A stretch of 64,000 bases of DNA, taken from NCBI RefSeq assembly GCF_003057965.1, contig NZ_CP020921.1, positions 1 through 64,000 on the forward strand, written 5' to 3'. This document shows, one piece after another, positions 54,887-63,573 of the stretch. The number at the start of each line of letters is the position of its first letter. Within the stretch, counting starts at the first letter, position 1. The notes beneath the pieces were generated by a model. It saw only the letters and a list, made by a program, of their open reading frames with translations, did not search any database and was not told the DNA's origin. Origin of the DNA: Thermodesulfobium acidiphilum. Its GTDB lineage: Bacteria > Thermodesulfobiota > Thermodesulfobiia > Thermodesulfobiales > Thermodesulfobiaceae. The position numbers and the translations under genes are program-made.

Positions 54887-55916
54887 ACTTTTATCTGAAA
54901 TAGCTAAAGAAGTTGGCGGAGTATTAAGAGGTGAAGATTTAGAAGTTACCGATATTAAACCTCTTAATATAGCGCTTGAGAAAGATCTAAGCTTTGTTTT
55001 AGATAAAGCTAACTCTGAGGCATCCCGGTTCTCTAAGGCGGGTGCCTTTCTTTGTTATAGAGGTTTTGAATCAGACAGGGCTACTATTGAGGTTGATTTG
55101 CCAAAATTGGCGTTGTCAAAGGTTCTTAATATCTTTTACCCAAGAAATTTTAGAGAACCCTTAATTCACACGAGTTCTGTAATATCCGAAGGGGCTAAAA
55201 TTTCTAGTAAGGCATATGTTGGACCATATTGTGTTATAGAGGATGGAGCTGTTATAGAGGATATGGTTGAGCTTGTTGCCTTTATTTATGTAGGCAAAGA
55301 TGTCTATATAGGTAAAGGCACAAGGATATTTCCATTTGTATGCATTAGAGAAAAGTGTAGAATTGGTGAAAATTGTGTAATCCAAGCAGGAGCAACTATA
55401 GGAAATGACGGCTTTGGTTATGCTACTGACTCTTACGGTCATCACACGTGGATTCCTCAAATAGGTGGCGTTTCAATAGGTAGTGAAGTAGATATAGGTT
55501 CGAACACTACCATAGATAGGGGATCGTTTGTTGATACCATTATAAAAGACAATGTTAAGGTTGACAATTTAGTTCAAATTGCTCATAACTGTATCCTTGA
55601 AAAAAGCGTTATTCTTGTTTCTATGGTTGGTTTATCTGGATCTGTTCACGTTAAAGAAAATGCTGTTCTTGCTGGTAAAGTAGGAGTAAAGGATCACTTG
55701 ACAATTGGGAAGGGTGCTACAGTTCTTGCAAAATCAGGCCTTATGAAAGATGTTCCAGATGGTTCAACTGTTATGGGATATCCGGCGAGACATTACATAG
55801 ATTTTTTCAAAGAGAGGATATTAATAGAAAGGCTTCCTGAAATTGAAAAGAGAATTAAAAAACTGGAAGAACAAATTGAGATTTTAAAGTGCCAGGATAA
55901 ATCAGAAGAAGTATAA
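54876..55916 (+). CDS. lpxD: UDP-3-O-acylglucosamine N-acyltransferase LpxD
   Basis: LpxD adds the N-linked hydroxyacyl chain in lipid A synthesis. Seen: an N-terminal uridine-binding domain (residues 1-95), then a left-handed beta-helix of hexapeptide repeats (IGENCVIQAGATIG, GSEVDIGSNTTIDRG), the catalytic histidine segment VQIAHNC near residue 233 and a C-terminal helix. Length 346 is normal. The start ATG lies within the skp gene, 10 bases before its stop. It is followed by an unknown secreted-protein gene and then lpxC. Confidence 0.94.
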   Translation: MVSKLLSEIAKEVGGVLRGEDLEVTDIKPLNIALEKDLSFVLDKANSEASRFSKAGAFLCYRGFESDRATIEVDLPKLALSKVLNIFYPRNFREPLIHTSSVISEGAKISSKAYVGPYCVIEDGAVIEDMVELVAFIYVGKDVYIGKGTRIFPFVCIREKCRIGENCVIQAGATIGNDGFGYATDSYGHHTWIPQIGGVSIGSEVDIGSNTTIDRGSFVDTIIKDNVKVDNLVQIAHNCILEKSVILVSMVGLSGSVHVKENAVLAGKVGVKDHLTIGKGATVLAKSGLMKDVPDGSTVMGYPARHYIDFFKERILIERLPEIEKRIKKLEEQIEILKCQDKSEEV

Positions 55917-55972
55917 TTAAATATAATATTTATGTAAAACTTGTGAAATAATTTGCATTTTTAGGAGGAAAA

Positions 55973-56437
55973 GTGAAAAAATTAATAATTTTAAAGTGTT
56001 TTTTTGTTATTACAGCTTTAATTTTGTTATCTATGACTTCTTTTTCTCAGGATGCCTTCTCGTCTAATCTTGTAGAAGAGTACCCAAACGCTTCAGTTGA
56101 TTGGGGCAAAAATCAGATAACTGCTATAGGCTTTGGAGTGGGAGGTTTTAATAGCACTGATCCATTTAAAAGTTCGTATGAGGCGGCAATGAATAATGCA
56201 AAAGAAAGAATGATCTCTGTAGTAATGATGCTAAAGGACTCGAATGGGGTAAGTTTAAAGCATTTTCTGTCTAATCCTGAAAATATGAACAAGCTAAAAG
56301 CCTGGATTGAAACTCTTGACATTAAGGTTCTAAAATATTCGGACAATAGCGTTAAAGTTATATTAACTGGAACTTTGAAAGATGAACCAGATTCTTTAGA
56401 AAAAGCACTTGGAGTTGAGCTGCAATCTCCAAATTAA
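55973..56437 (+). CDS. Secreted protein of unknown function between lpxD and lpxC
   Basis: The 154-residue product has a signal peptide (residues 1-26, cleavage near FSQD) and one compact domain. The segment ITAIGFGVGGF and the alanine-rich helix AAMNNAKERMISVVMML resemble small periplasmic proteins of the LPP20 type, but I would not assign it. There is no lipobox cysteine, so it is probably soluble in the periplasm. GTG start at 55973 follows TAGGAGGAAAA. Its last codons overlap the inferred start of lpxC, so it may help translate that gene. Confidence 0.65.
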   Translation: MKKLIILKCFFVITALILLSMTSFSQDAFSSNLVEEYPNASVDWGKNQITAIGFGVGGFNSTDPFKSSYEAAMNNAKERMISVVMMLKDSNGVSLKHFLSNPENMNKLKAWIETLDIKVLKYSDNSVKVILTGTLKDEPDSLEKALGVELQSPN

Positions 56438-57219
56438 ATAGAGCAATCTTTGAAGGTATTGGAATTCATACCGGTAAAACTTGTAAGGTTATGGTTTATC
56501 CATCGAATGGGGGACTCTGGATAAAAAAGGGCGATATGCTTTTTTCGAATCTTCATGACATGATTGTACCTTCTGAAAACGCAACTGTTTTGGAAAACGA
56601 CTACTTAAGGCTCTCGACTGTTGAGCATCTTTTGTGTGCTCTTGCAATGTTAAACGTTAATGATGCGGTAATTGAGATTTTGGACGGGGAAGAGGTCCCG
56701 ATTTTAGACGGAAGTGCTATAAAATTTTATAAAGATCTATCTGATATCTTTTCAAAAAAGTATAAGAAAAATATCTTAAGATCAATTAAGCAACCAATAT
56801 TTTATATAGAAGACGAATCTTTTGTTTATATGTTCCCGTATAAAAGGTTTGAGGTTAGAGTTTATCTGGACTATACCTCTAAGGGGCTTGGTCTTCTTAG
56901 CGACGAGTTTATCCTGGGACGAGATAAGAGAGAATCCATTTTAAACGCAAGAACTTTCGGATTTCTCTCAGATTATGAATTGTTAAAATCAAAGGGAAAA
57001 GCGCTTGGGGCAAACTTTGACAATGTGCTTGTATTCGATAACAAGGGAAGGTCATTAAAGAAGATGAGAAGTTTGAAGGAAGTGCAAAGACACAAAATCC
57101 TTGATTTTATTGGAGATCTTTACCTTAACGGTTTTTTACCACGTGCGCAGATAGTGGCTGTTAAACCTGGACATAAAATAAACGCTAAAGTAAGCAAGAT
57201 GATAAATTCGTTCGTATAG
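56425..57219 (+). CDS. lpxC: UDP-3-O-acyl-N-acetylglucosamine deacetylase LpxC, non-canonical start
   Basis: LpxC catalyses the committed zinc-dependent deacetylation in lipid A synthesis. Conserved segments are FEGIGIHTGK near residue 9-18, STVEHLLCAL with zinc ligand H68, and RHKILDFIGDL with ligands H223 and D227. The zinc positions count from an ATC at 56425. The first canonical start in this frame is ATG at 56491, which would remove the conserved FEGIGIHTGK segment. Between the upstream stop (56416-56418) and 56491 there is no ATG, GTG or TTG. GGAG at 56411-56414 lies 10 bases before the ATC at 56425, the most likely start. The domain is otherwise intact and between lpxD and fabZ, so it is a real gene; start is inferred. 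Confidence 0.85.
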   Translation: MSKLNRAIFEGIGIHTGKTCKVMVYPSNGGLWIKKGDMLFSNLHDMIVPSENATVLENDYLRLSTVEHLLCALAMLNVNDAVIEILDGEEVPILDGSAIKFYKDLSDIFSKKYKKNILRSIKQPIFYIEDESFVYMFPYKRFEVRVYLDYTSKGLGLLSDEFILGRDKRESILNARTFGFLSDYELLKSKGKALGANFDNVLVFDNKGRSLKKMRSLKEVQRHKILDFIGDLYLNGFLPRAQIVAVKPGHKINAKVSKMINSFV

Positions 57220-57254
57220 ATTAGATTAACCAGATATAAAGAGGAGGTATTGTT

Positions 57255-57680
57255 TTGTACGATATAAACGACATTATGAAGGTTTTGCCCCATAGATATC
57301 CAATGCTTTTGGTTGAAAAGATACTTGAATTAGAGCCAAACGTTAGAGCAGTCGGTTTAAAAAACGTTTCAAATAACGATCCGTATTTAGTAGGACATTT
57401 TCCAGATAATCCTATTTTTCCAGGAGTTCTTATGGTTGAAGCAATGGCTCAGGTTGCAGGATTTCTGTCTCTTGTATCTCTGAAAAAGGAAGGAACAATT
57501 GCGTTTTTTAGCTCTGTCGAAAGGGCAAAATTTAGAAAAGTTGTAAGGCCAGGTGATACGCTTATTATGGAAGCTAAGGTAACGAAGGTAAAGTTGCCGT
57601 TTTGTAAGATGAGCTGTACTGCTAAGGTTGAGGATAAATTGGTGTGCGAAGCAGAACTTATGTTTTATCTTCCAAAATAA
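57255..57680 (+). CDS. fabZ: 3-hydroxyacyl-ACP dehydratase FabZ
   Basis: FabZ dehydrates beta-hydroxyacyl-ACP and controls the balance of fatty acids against hydroxyacyl chains for lipid A. Seen: LPHRYPMLLVEK, catalytic H48 in VGHFPDNP and E62 in VEAMAQVAG of the hot-dog fold. Length 141 is normal. TTG start at 57255 has GAGGAGGT upstream. It is flanked by lpxC and lpxA, the usual arrangement, and the stop is one base from the lpxA ATG. Confidence 0.95.
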   Translation: MYDINDIMKVLPHRYPMLLVEKILELEPNVRAVGLKNVSNNDPYLVGHFPDNPIFPGVLMVEAMAQVAGFLSLVSLKKEGTIAFFSSVERAKFRKVVRPGDTLIMEAKVTKVKLPFCKMSCTAKVEDKLVCEAELMFYLPK

Positions 57681-57681
57681 T

Positions 57682-58467
57682 ATGATTAGAGTTCATTCTA
57701 CCTCAATAGTATCGCCTAAAGCTATAGTAGGAGAGGGAGTTGAAATTGGCCCCTTTTGTATTGTTGATGACGATGTTGTAATTGGAGACAATACCCGTTT
57801 AGCTAATAATGTCCTACTCAAAAATGGTACTAGAATTGGCAAGAGCTGCTATATATCTACTGGTTCTTGTCTAGGGCAAGAACCTCAGGATTTCCACTTT
57901 AAAGGTGAAAAAAGTTTTGTAAGAATTGCTGATAACGTTACTATAAGAGAATATGTAGTTATACACAAGGCTACAGGTGAAGGAGAAGAAACATACGTTG
58001 GTGAAAACTCTTATCTAATGTGTTTTACTCACCTTGGTCATAATGCAAAAGTTTATGAGAATTGCACGTTAGCTGCATATGTGGTGCTGGGAGGCCATGT
58101 AGTTGTAGAAAGGGAGGCATTTTTAGGTGGGGCTTCTGCATTTCATCAGTTTGTAAGAGTAGGAAGGATGTGTATGGTAGGCGGGCTTGCAAAGGTAGTT
58201 CAAGACATCCCCCCGTTTGTGATGTGTGACGGAAATCCTGCAAGGCCAAAGGGATTAAACCTGGTAGCTTTAAGGAGAAATAATTTTTCTCAGGAAAAAA
58301 TAAGCGCAATAAAAAGAATATATAAGATTTTAGTAGAGGAGGTTCACTCAAAAGAAGAATTGATAGAAATCTTAAAACGTGACTTTTCAAAATATGAGGA
58401 ACATAAAGATTTTGTTGATTTTATTATAAAAAGCAAAAGGGGTTTTAGGCGTGTTCAAGATAAATGA
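57682..58467 (+). CDS. lpxA: UDP-N-acetylglucosamine acyltransferase LpxA
   Basis: LpxA transfers the first hydroxyacyl chain to UDP-GlcNAc, starting lipid A synthesis. The 261-residue protein has hexapeptide repeats (VSPKAIVGEGVEIGPF, VVIGDNTRLANN), the QEPQDFHFKGE motif, and the catalytic histidine region LMCFTHLGHNAKV near 118-130. The C-terminal helical domain is present. I start it at the ATG at 57682 directly after fabZ, which gives the usual MIRVHSTS beginning; the frame is open further upstream. Its end overlaps kdsA by 17 bases. Confidence 0.94.
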   Translation: MIRVHSTSIVSPKAIVGEGVEIGPFCIVDDDVVIGDNTRLANNVLLKNGTRIGKSCYISTGSCLGQEPQDFHFKGEKSFVRIADNVTIREYVVIHKATGEGEETYVGENSYLMCFTHLGHNAKVYENCTLAAYVVLGGHVVVEREAFLGGASAFHQFVRVGRMCMVGGLAKVVQDIPPFVMCDGNPARPKGLNLVALRRNNFSQEKISAIKRIYKILVEEVHSKEELIEILKRDFSKYEEHKDFVDFIIKSKRGFRRVQDK

Positions 58468-59260
58468 TGTAGAAATTGGCGGTAAAGATTTGTTTTTTAT
58501 ATTAGGACCATGTGTTATTGAAAGCGAAGAACATGTAATAAAAATGGCAAACATTATTAAAGAAATTTCAAAATCACTTAATATACGGGTGATATTCAAG
58601 AGTTCTTATGACAAAGCAAATAGGACTTCTCTTTTTTCCTATAGAGGACCTGGAATTAAAGAGGGATTACGAATTTTAGAGAGAGTAAAAAAAGAAGTAG
58701 GGTTGCCAATAACTACTGATGTACATAACATAGAAGAAGTGACCCTTGCCTCAAATGTTGTTGATTTAATTCAATTACCTGCGTTTTTATGTAGACAAAC
58801 TGATCTGCTCGTGTCTGCAGGAAAAGCAAAAAAACCTGTAAACATCAAAAAGGGGCAATTTGTCGCACCCCACTCTATTGGCCCTATGATTGAAAAGGTG
58901 AAATCTGCTGGGGAAGAAAGAGTTTGTATTACGGAAAGAGGATATACCTTCGGGTATAATAATTTGGTTGTAGATATGAGGTCAATTCAAATAATGAAAT
59001 CATTTAATATACCAGTTATATTTGATGCAACTCATAGCGTTCAATTACCTGGCGGCTTAGGGGATTCTTCTGGAGGAGAAAGACAATTTGTTCCTACTCT
59101 TGCTCGGGCTGCTGTAGCGGCTGGTGCTGATGGTATATTTATGGAATGTCATGATTGTCCTGAATGTGCTCTTTGTGATGGGCCAAATTCAATACCAGTT
59201 AACGAGGTTGAAGGCTTATTAAGGAGTCTTATTGCGATTAAGGGGGTTATAAATTCCTAA
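58451..59260 (+). CDS. kdsA: 3-deoxy-8-phosphooctulonate synthase KdsA
   Basis: KdsA condenses arabinose-5-phosphate and phosphoenolpyruvate into Kdo-8-phosphate. The 269-residue TIM-barrel protein has FILGPCVIES near residue 17, FKSSYDKANRTSL, and DATHSVQLPGG near 197. Length is normal. Start is GTG at 58451 within lpxA, giving MFKINDVEIG. The motif MECHDCPECALCDGPNS near the C-terminus has several cysteines and a DGPNS signature; metal-dependent KdsA proteins use a cysteine, seen here in the GPCVIE motif, so this may be the metal-dependent class. Confidence 0.94.
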   Translation: MFKINDVEIGGKDLFFILGPCVIESEEHVIKMANIIKEISKSLNIRVIFKSSYDKANRTSLFSYRGPGIKEGLRILERVKKEVGLPITTDVHNIEEVTLASNVVDLIQLPAFLCRQTDLLVSAGKAKKPVNIKKGQFVAPHSIGPMIEKVKSAGEERVCITERGYTFGYNNLVVDMRSIQIMKSFNIPVIFDATHSVQLPGGLGDSSGGERQFVPTLARAAVAAGADGIFMECHDCPECALCDGPNSIPVNEVEGLLRSLIAIKGVINS

Positions 59261-59314
59261 GATAATTATGGGGTATTTATTTGATTTAACCCTTTAAATT
59301 TTTTGGAGGAACTT

Positions 59315-60286
59315 ATGGACAAAGAAGATATTTTGTCGCTTGCCAAAGAAGTTTGCTTTATTGAAAAAGAAAGCGTGGAGCAACTGTGTAATAAAATTGA
59401 TAAATCGTTTTTAGATGCCATTGACCTTATTCTTAGTTGTGAAGGAAGAGTAATAATTACAGGAATGGGAAAATCTGGGATCATTGGAAGGAAAATTGCA
59501 GCGACTCTTTCAAGTACAGGCACCCCATCTTTATTTTTACATCCTGCTGAAGGTATTCACGGCGATCTAGGCATGGTTACTGGTAAAGATCTTGTAGTTG
59601 CGATATCTTATAGTGGTGAAAATACGGAACTTATTACAATATTGCCCGTTTTAAAAAGGATTGGAGTTAAAGTAATTGCTATGACAGGCAATCTAACCTC
59701 GACATTGTCTACATTTGCAGATATTGTTCTTGATATAGGCGTAAAAAAGGAAGCCTGTCCTTATAATATTGTTCCCACCTCTTCTACAACAGTAACTTTG
59801 GTCCTTGGAGATGCCATTGCAATTTGCCTTTTAAAATTAAGAAATTTCAGGCCTCAAGATTTTGCACTATTTCATCCGGGAGGCGCGCTTGGCAGGAGCT
59901 TGATAACCAGGGTGTGTGATCTTATGCACAAGGGTGAAGAAAATCCTGTAGTTTCTCTTGAAACTGTTGTTAGAGAAGCCCTCTTTGAGATAAGCAAAAA
60001 GGGTCTTGGGGCAGTTTCTGTTGTAGATAAGAACGGCATATTAAAAGGCATTATAACTGATGGTGATATAAGGAGAAAGATAGAAATTGACGATATGTTT
60101 TTGAAGAGGCGCACGGAAGAAGTAATGACAAAAAATCCAGTTTATATTAATAAAAACCGCTTAGCTACTGAAGCGCTTAAGATTTTACAGGATAAAAAAA
60201 TAAACTTATTGCCAGTTGTAAATAGGAATTTAAAAGTAGTGGGGATGATTCATTTGCACGATATTTTAAAAGCTGGCATAGTGTAG
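59315..60286 (+). CDS. kdsD: Arabinose-5-phosphate isomerase KdsD
   Basis: KdsD converts ribulose-5-phosphate to arabinose-5-phosphate for Kdo synthesis. The 323-residue protein has an N-terminal SIS domain (VIITGMGKSGIIGRKIAATLSSTGTPS, cited in part as GMGKSGIIGRKIA, and IVPTSSTTVTLVLGDA) and two C-terminal CBS domains (about 205-320) ending in MIHLHDILKAGIV. Start is the ATG at 59315 behind TTGGAGGAA; a TTG at 59303 overlaps that site. It sits between kdsA and kdsC, completing the Kdo-phosphate pathway. Confidence 0.94.
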   Translation: MDKEDILSLAKEVCFIEKESVEQLCNKIDKSFLDAIDLILSCEGRVIITGMGKSGIIGRKIAATLSSTGTPSLFLHPAEGIHGDLGMVTGKDLVVAISYSGENTELITILPVLKRIGVKVIAMTGNLTSTLSTFADIVLDIGVKKEACPYNIVPTSSTTVTLVLGDAIAICLLKLRNFRPQDFALFHPGGALGRSLITRVCDLMHKGEENPVVSLETVVREALFEISKKGLGAVSVVDKNGILKGIITDGDIRRKIEIDDMFLKRRTEEVMTKNPVYINKNRLATEALKILQDKKINLLPVVNRNLKVVGMIHLHDILKAGIV

Positions 60287-60356
60287 ATCTTTTAAACATT
60301 TGATAAAATTAACAAATGTGATCAGTTTTTAAATGAGTAAAAAAGGAGTTATACAG

Positions 60357-60881
60357 ATGAGCCTGGAAGATAGGATCAAAAATATTAAATTAATGGGTTT
60401 TGACGTAGACGGCGTTCTAACAGATGGGAGCATATTGTTAACACCGGATGACGAAATAAAGATTTTTAACGTTAAAGATGGTCTTGGCATAACGATGGCA
60501 AGGAAATTAGGGTTCATAATTATATTTATTAGTGGCAGAAAGTCTTTATCTCTTGAGAAAAGAGCAAAAGAATTAAAAGTAGACTATCTCATAACAGATT
60601 GTGATGATAAGATATCAGAACTTAGTAAGATTTTAGAAGAATTAAATATGGATTATGAAAACCTCGCTTATATGGGTGATGACTATAACGATCTTTCACT
60701 ATTAGAAATTTGTGGCGTTAGCGCATGCCCAGGCGATGCACTTGAAGCTGTGAAAGAGCGCGTAGATATGGTTATTGAAGATTTTGGCGGCAAGGGTGCG
60801 GTCAGATCCTTTATTGAGAAGATATTGAGAGTTCAAAACAAGTTAGATCAGGGAATCAAATTTTATTTTAAAGATTATTAA
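60357..60881 (+). CDS. kdsC: Kdo-8-phosphate phosphatase KdsC
   Basis: KdsC removes the phosphate from Kdo-8-phosphate. The 174-residue HAD phosphatase has the nucleophile motif FDVDGVLTDG near residue 15, the second motif FISGRKS, and MGDDYNDLSLLE for metal binding, without a cap domain, as in the family. Start is the ATG at 60357 because AAAAGGAG (60341-60348) is spaced 8 bases from it; an ATG at 60333 lies upstream of that site. It follows kdsD by 70 bases. Confidence 0.92.
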   Translation: MSLEDRIKNIKLMGFDVDGVLTDGSILLTPDDEIKIFNVKDGLGITMARKLGFIIIFISGRKSLSLEKRAKELKVDYLITDCDDKISELSKILEELNMDYENLAYMGDDYNDLSLLEICGVSACPGDALEAVKERVDMVIEDFGGKGAVRSFIEKILRVQNKLDQGIKFYFKDY

Positions 60882-60883
60882 AG

Positions 60884-61381
60884 GTGTATAAAAAACTTTT
60901 GCTAATAATAATTTTAATTTTTGCACTTTTTGCATTTTTAGCCTTATTTACCAATTTTTTAATTCTACACAAAGGCAGTGTTTTAAATAAAAATAATAGC
61001 GAAAATTTAATGAGTAGTTTTCAAGATATTCAGCTGCCTTTCAAAATAATGGCCAAAAATGTTTATGATACTCCAAATGAGATTATTGGGGAAGATTTTG
61101 AAATGAACTATAACAAGAAGGAGTCACTTTTTATCACCGGGGAAAAGGCTGTTTATGACAAAAAGACTAAGATAATTGATATTATATCTGGAACTATTTC
61201 TTTCAACGATTATATAATGTACTTTAAGTCGGGATATTTTAATACTAATAATGATACTTTGAATTGCATGGATTTTAGTCTAAGGGGCAAAGACGAACAA
61301 ATGAGTTCAAGAACTGCTATTATTGATTTTGCGCACAAAAAACTAGTTGCACAGGATGCAGTAATTAAAAGCCTAAAATAA
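60884..61381 (+). CDS. lptC: LptC-like LPS export protein
   Basis: LptC is an inner-membrane anchored protein that passes LPS from LptBFG to LptA. The 165-residue product has one N-terminal membrane helix (about 4-27) and a periplasmic beta-jellyroll-type domain with repeated strands, for example SLFITGEKAVYDKKTKIIDIISG and DTLNCMDFSLRG, the slide-like fold of LptC and LptA. GTG start at 60884 is two bases after the kdsC stop. The family call rests on topology, strand pattern and context after kdsC. LptA and LptB are beyond the run or elsewhere. Confidence 0.78.
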   Translation: MYKKLLLIIILIFALFAFLALFTNFLILHKGSVLNKNNSENLMSSFQDIQLPFKIMAKNVYDTPNEIIGEDFEMNYNKKESLFITGEKAVYDKKTKIIDIISGTISFNDYIMYFKSGYFNTNNDTLNCMDFSLRGKDEQMSSRTAIIDFAHKKLVAQDAVIKSLK

Positions 61382-61398
61382 TTTAAATTTAAAAATCT

Positions 61399-62580
61399 CT
61401 AATCTTTGTATAAAAATTCGAAAGTTTCAGGATAGTCGTTATTTATACCTAAAGAAAGCGTAAATTGGTGAATGTCTATAAAACCAAGCTTAAACGAAGC
61501 AGCGCAACCTTTAAGGTATATATCCCACATTCTCAGAAAGGTCCTACCAAATTTTTTTTCTATTTCATCTTTGTGAGTTTCATAATTTTTTGACCAATAT
61601 TCAAGGGTTCTTGCGTAATGTCTTCTTAAACTTTCTACGTGTAAAACTCTAAAGTCATAATCAGGTAAGATATTTATGATTTCTCTGACTGTCGGTATGT
61701 AGCCGCCTGGAAAGATGTGTTTGTTCATCCATGAATGTTGACCACCCTCTTCTAAACCTGTGATAGTATGAAGCATAAAAATTCCAGATCGTTTTAACAC
61801 GCTTGAAGTCTTTTTCATGAATCCTGGTATTCTTTTTTGCCCTACATGTTCAAACATTCCTATGCTTATAATCTTGTCAAATAAATCCTTTTTTGGATCT
61901 AACTCTTCATAACTTTCCAACCTTACTTCTACTTTTTCAAAAAGGTTTCTTAACTCTATTTGTTCCTTTATATGAGAAAATTGCTCCTGACTTAGGGTTA
62001 TACCTGTAACATAAACGCCGTACTTTGTTGCTGCTTCAAAAAGAAGTTCTCCCCAGCCACAACCTATATCTAATAATTTTTCGCCCTTTTGTAAATTTAG
62101 CTTTTTAAGCGAATGGGATATCTTGTTTCTTTGTGCTTGCTCTAATGAATCTGTAGGGGTTTTAAAGTATGCACACGAGTAACACATTGAAGAATCAAGC
62201 CACAAGGAGAAGAAATCATTTCCAAGATCGTAGTGTTTTTGAATGTTTTTCATATCTTTCTCTTTAGACTTACCTATTCCTAGAGTTGTGTTAAGTGTGG
62301 TCATGAATGTGTTTTTTTTCTGAGGTCTGAATATATTTTTATTCGTTTCTAACAGTTCCATCAAGTCTTCAATAGTCCCTTCAATATCAAAATATTCTTC
62401 TATATAAAGGTCACCAAGCGTTAGAAGAGGATCGTCTAAAGAAATTAAAGGTGGTTCTTTTAAGAATCTTATAGTTATTTTAGGGTTATTGTTGTATGTC
62501 CTCTCTTCGTTGTCCCAATATACAACCCTTATCCCCCCCTGTAATTTTTTCAAAAAAACATCTAAGAGCTCCTTTTTCAT
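61399..62580 (-). CDS. cfa: Cyclopropane-fatty-acyl-phospholipid synthase-type enzyme
   Basis: The enzyme uses S-adenosylmethionine to modify unsaturated lipid chains. The 393-residue protein has an N-terminal lipid-binding-like region and a C-terminal methyltransferase domain: YDLGNDFFSLWLD, SMCYSCAYF, LLDIGCGWGELLFEAA near 180 (SAM binding), and GMFEHVGQ near 235. These motifs are all typical of the CFA synthase family. Start is the ATG at 62580 behind AAGGAGG; an upstream in-frame ATG at 62604 is less good. It converges on lptC and diverges from the TauE gene. Confidence 0.92.
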   Translation of the reverse strand: MKKELLDVFLKKLQGGIRVVYWDNEERTYNNNPKITIRFLKEPPLISLDDPLLTLGDLYIEEYFDIEGTIEDLMELLETNKNIFRPQKKNTFMTTLNTTLGIGKSKEKDMKNIQKHYDLGNDFFSLWLDSSMCYSCAYFKTPTDSLEQAQRNKISHSLKKLNLQKGEKLLDIGCGWGELLFEAATKYGVYVTGITLSQEQFSHIKEQIELRNLFEKVEVRLESYEELDPKKDLFDKIISIGMFEHVGQKRIPGFMKKTSSVLKRSGIFMLHTITGLEEGGQHSWMNKHIFPGGYIPTVREIINILPDYDFRVLHVESLRRHYARTLEYWSKNYETHKDEIEKKFGRTFLRMWDIYLKGCAASFKLGFIDIHQFTLSLGINNDYPETFEFLYKD

Positions 62581-62679
62581 AGGTGGCCTCCTTAAAATGT
62601 ACACTAATTAACTTATATCATTAAAATTCCTTTTCTATTATAATATTATCAAAATATAATAAACAATCAAGGAGGTAAT

Positions 62680-63573
62680 ATGAACGTTTATTTTCCTGTG
62701 TCTGGAGTTAATGTAAATATTCTTTTACCTCCTGTTGTTGCCTTTGTCATTTCATTTTTTACTTCTATGGGCGGAGTTTCAGGTGCTTTCTTAATTTTAC
62801 CATTTCAAGTTAGTTTTTTAAACTACACTTCTCCAGGGGTATCTGGGACTAACTTTATCTATAATATAGTTTCGATTCCTGGCGGAGTTTATAGATACTT
62901 TAAAGAAGGCAGGATGTTTTATCCTTTAGCTATAGTTCTTACGATTGGGACACTGCCAGGCGTTTTTATTGGCTATTTTATAAGAGTAAGATATCTGTAT
63001 AACCCTGCTTTCTTCAAGGCGTTTGTTGGAGTTGTATTGCTTTATATCGGATCTCGTTTGCTTTTTGATTTAGTTAGGTCAAAGAGGGTCAAATTTGCGA
63101 AGGACTTTAAGTTTAAAATTTTAAGTTCAAATATATTTAAATCATATTTTGAATTTCAAGAAAAAAAATATAGTTTTTCAAACTTTTGGGTCTTTTTATT
63201 GTCCTTTTTTGTTGGAATTGTAGGAGGCGCTTACGGCATAGGCGGAGGATCTATTATAGCTCCATTTTGCGTGGCAGTTTTTAAACTGCCAGTTTACATA
63301 GTAGCGGGACCAGCACTTTTAGCTACCTGGGTAACTTCAATTTTGGGCGTTTTTTATTATGCTATTAACCCTCTAGGTACTTCAGGATCTGAGCCTGATA
63401 TTTTCTTAGGTCTTTTATTTGGTTTAGGTGGAGTTGCAGGGACCTATCTTGGGGCAAGGTGTCAAAAACATGTTCCTTCGGAAATAATTAAAATAATTTT
63501 GTCTGTTTCAATATTTTTTCTTGCTGTGAAATATATCTTTGACTTTGTATTAAAAGTTCTGTTCACTCCTTAG
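62680..63573 (+). CDS. TauE/SafE-family membrane exporter
   Basis: The 297-residue protein has about eight membrane helices and the TauE repeats: FTSMGGVSGAFLILPFQVSFLN in the first half and FFVGIVGGAYGIGGGSIIAP in the second, each cited in part. Family members export sulfite, sulfoacetate or other anions. The GGxxGxGGG motifs are intact. AAGGAGGTAA precedes the ATG. Substrate is not visible; sulfite or another sulfur anion would suit an organism with sulfur metabolism, but this is inference. Its end overlaps the convergent MgtC gene by 11 bases. Confidence 0.88.
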   Translation: MNVYFPVSGVNVNILLPPVVAFVISFFTSMGGVSGAFLILPFQVSFLNYTSPGVSGTNFIYNIVSIPGGVYRYFKEGRMFYPLAIVLTIGTLPGVFIGYFIRVRYLYNPAFFKAFVGVVLLYIGSRLLFDLVRSKRVKFAKDFKFKILSSNIFKSYFEFQEKKYSFSNFWVFLLSFFVGIVGGAYGIGGGSIIAPFCVAVFKLPVYIVAGPALLATWVTSILGVFYYAINPLGTSGSEPDIFLGLLFGLGGVAGTYLGARCQKHVPSEIIKIILSVSIFFLAVKYIFDFVLKVLFTP

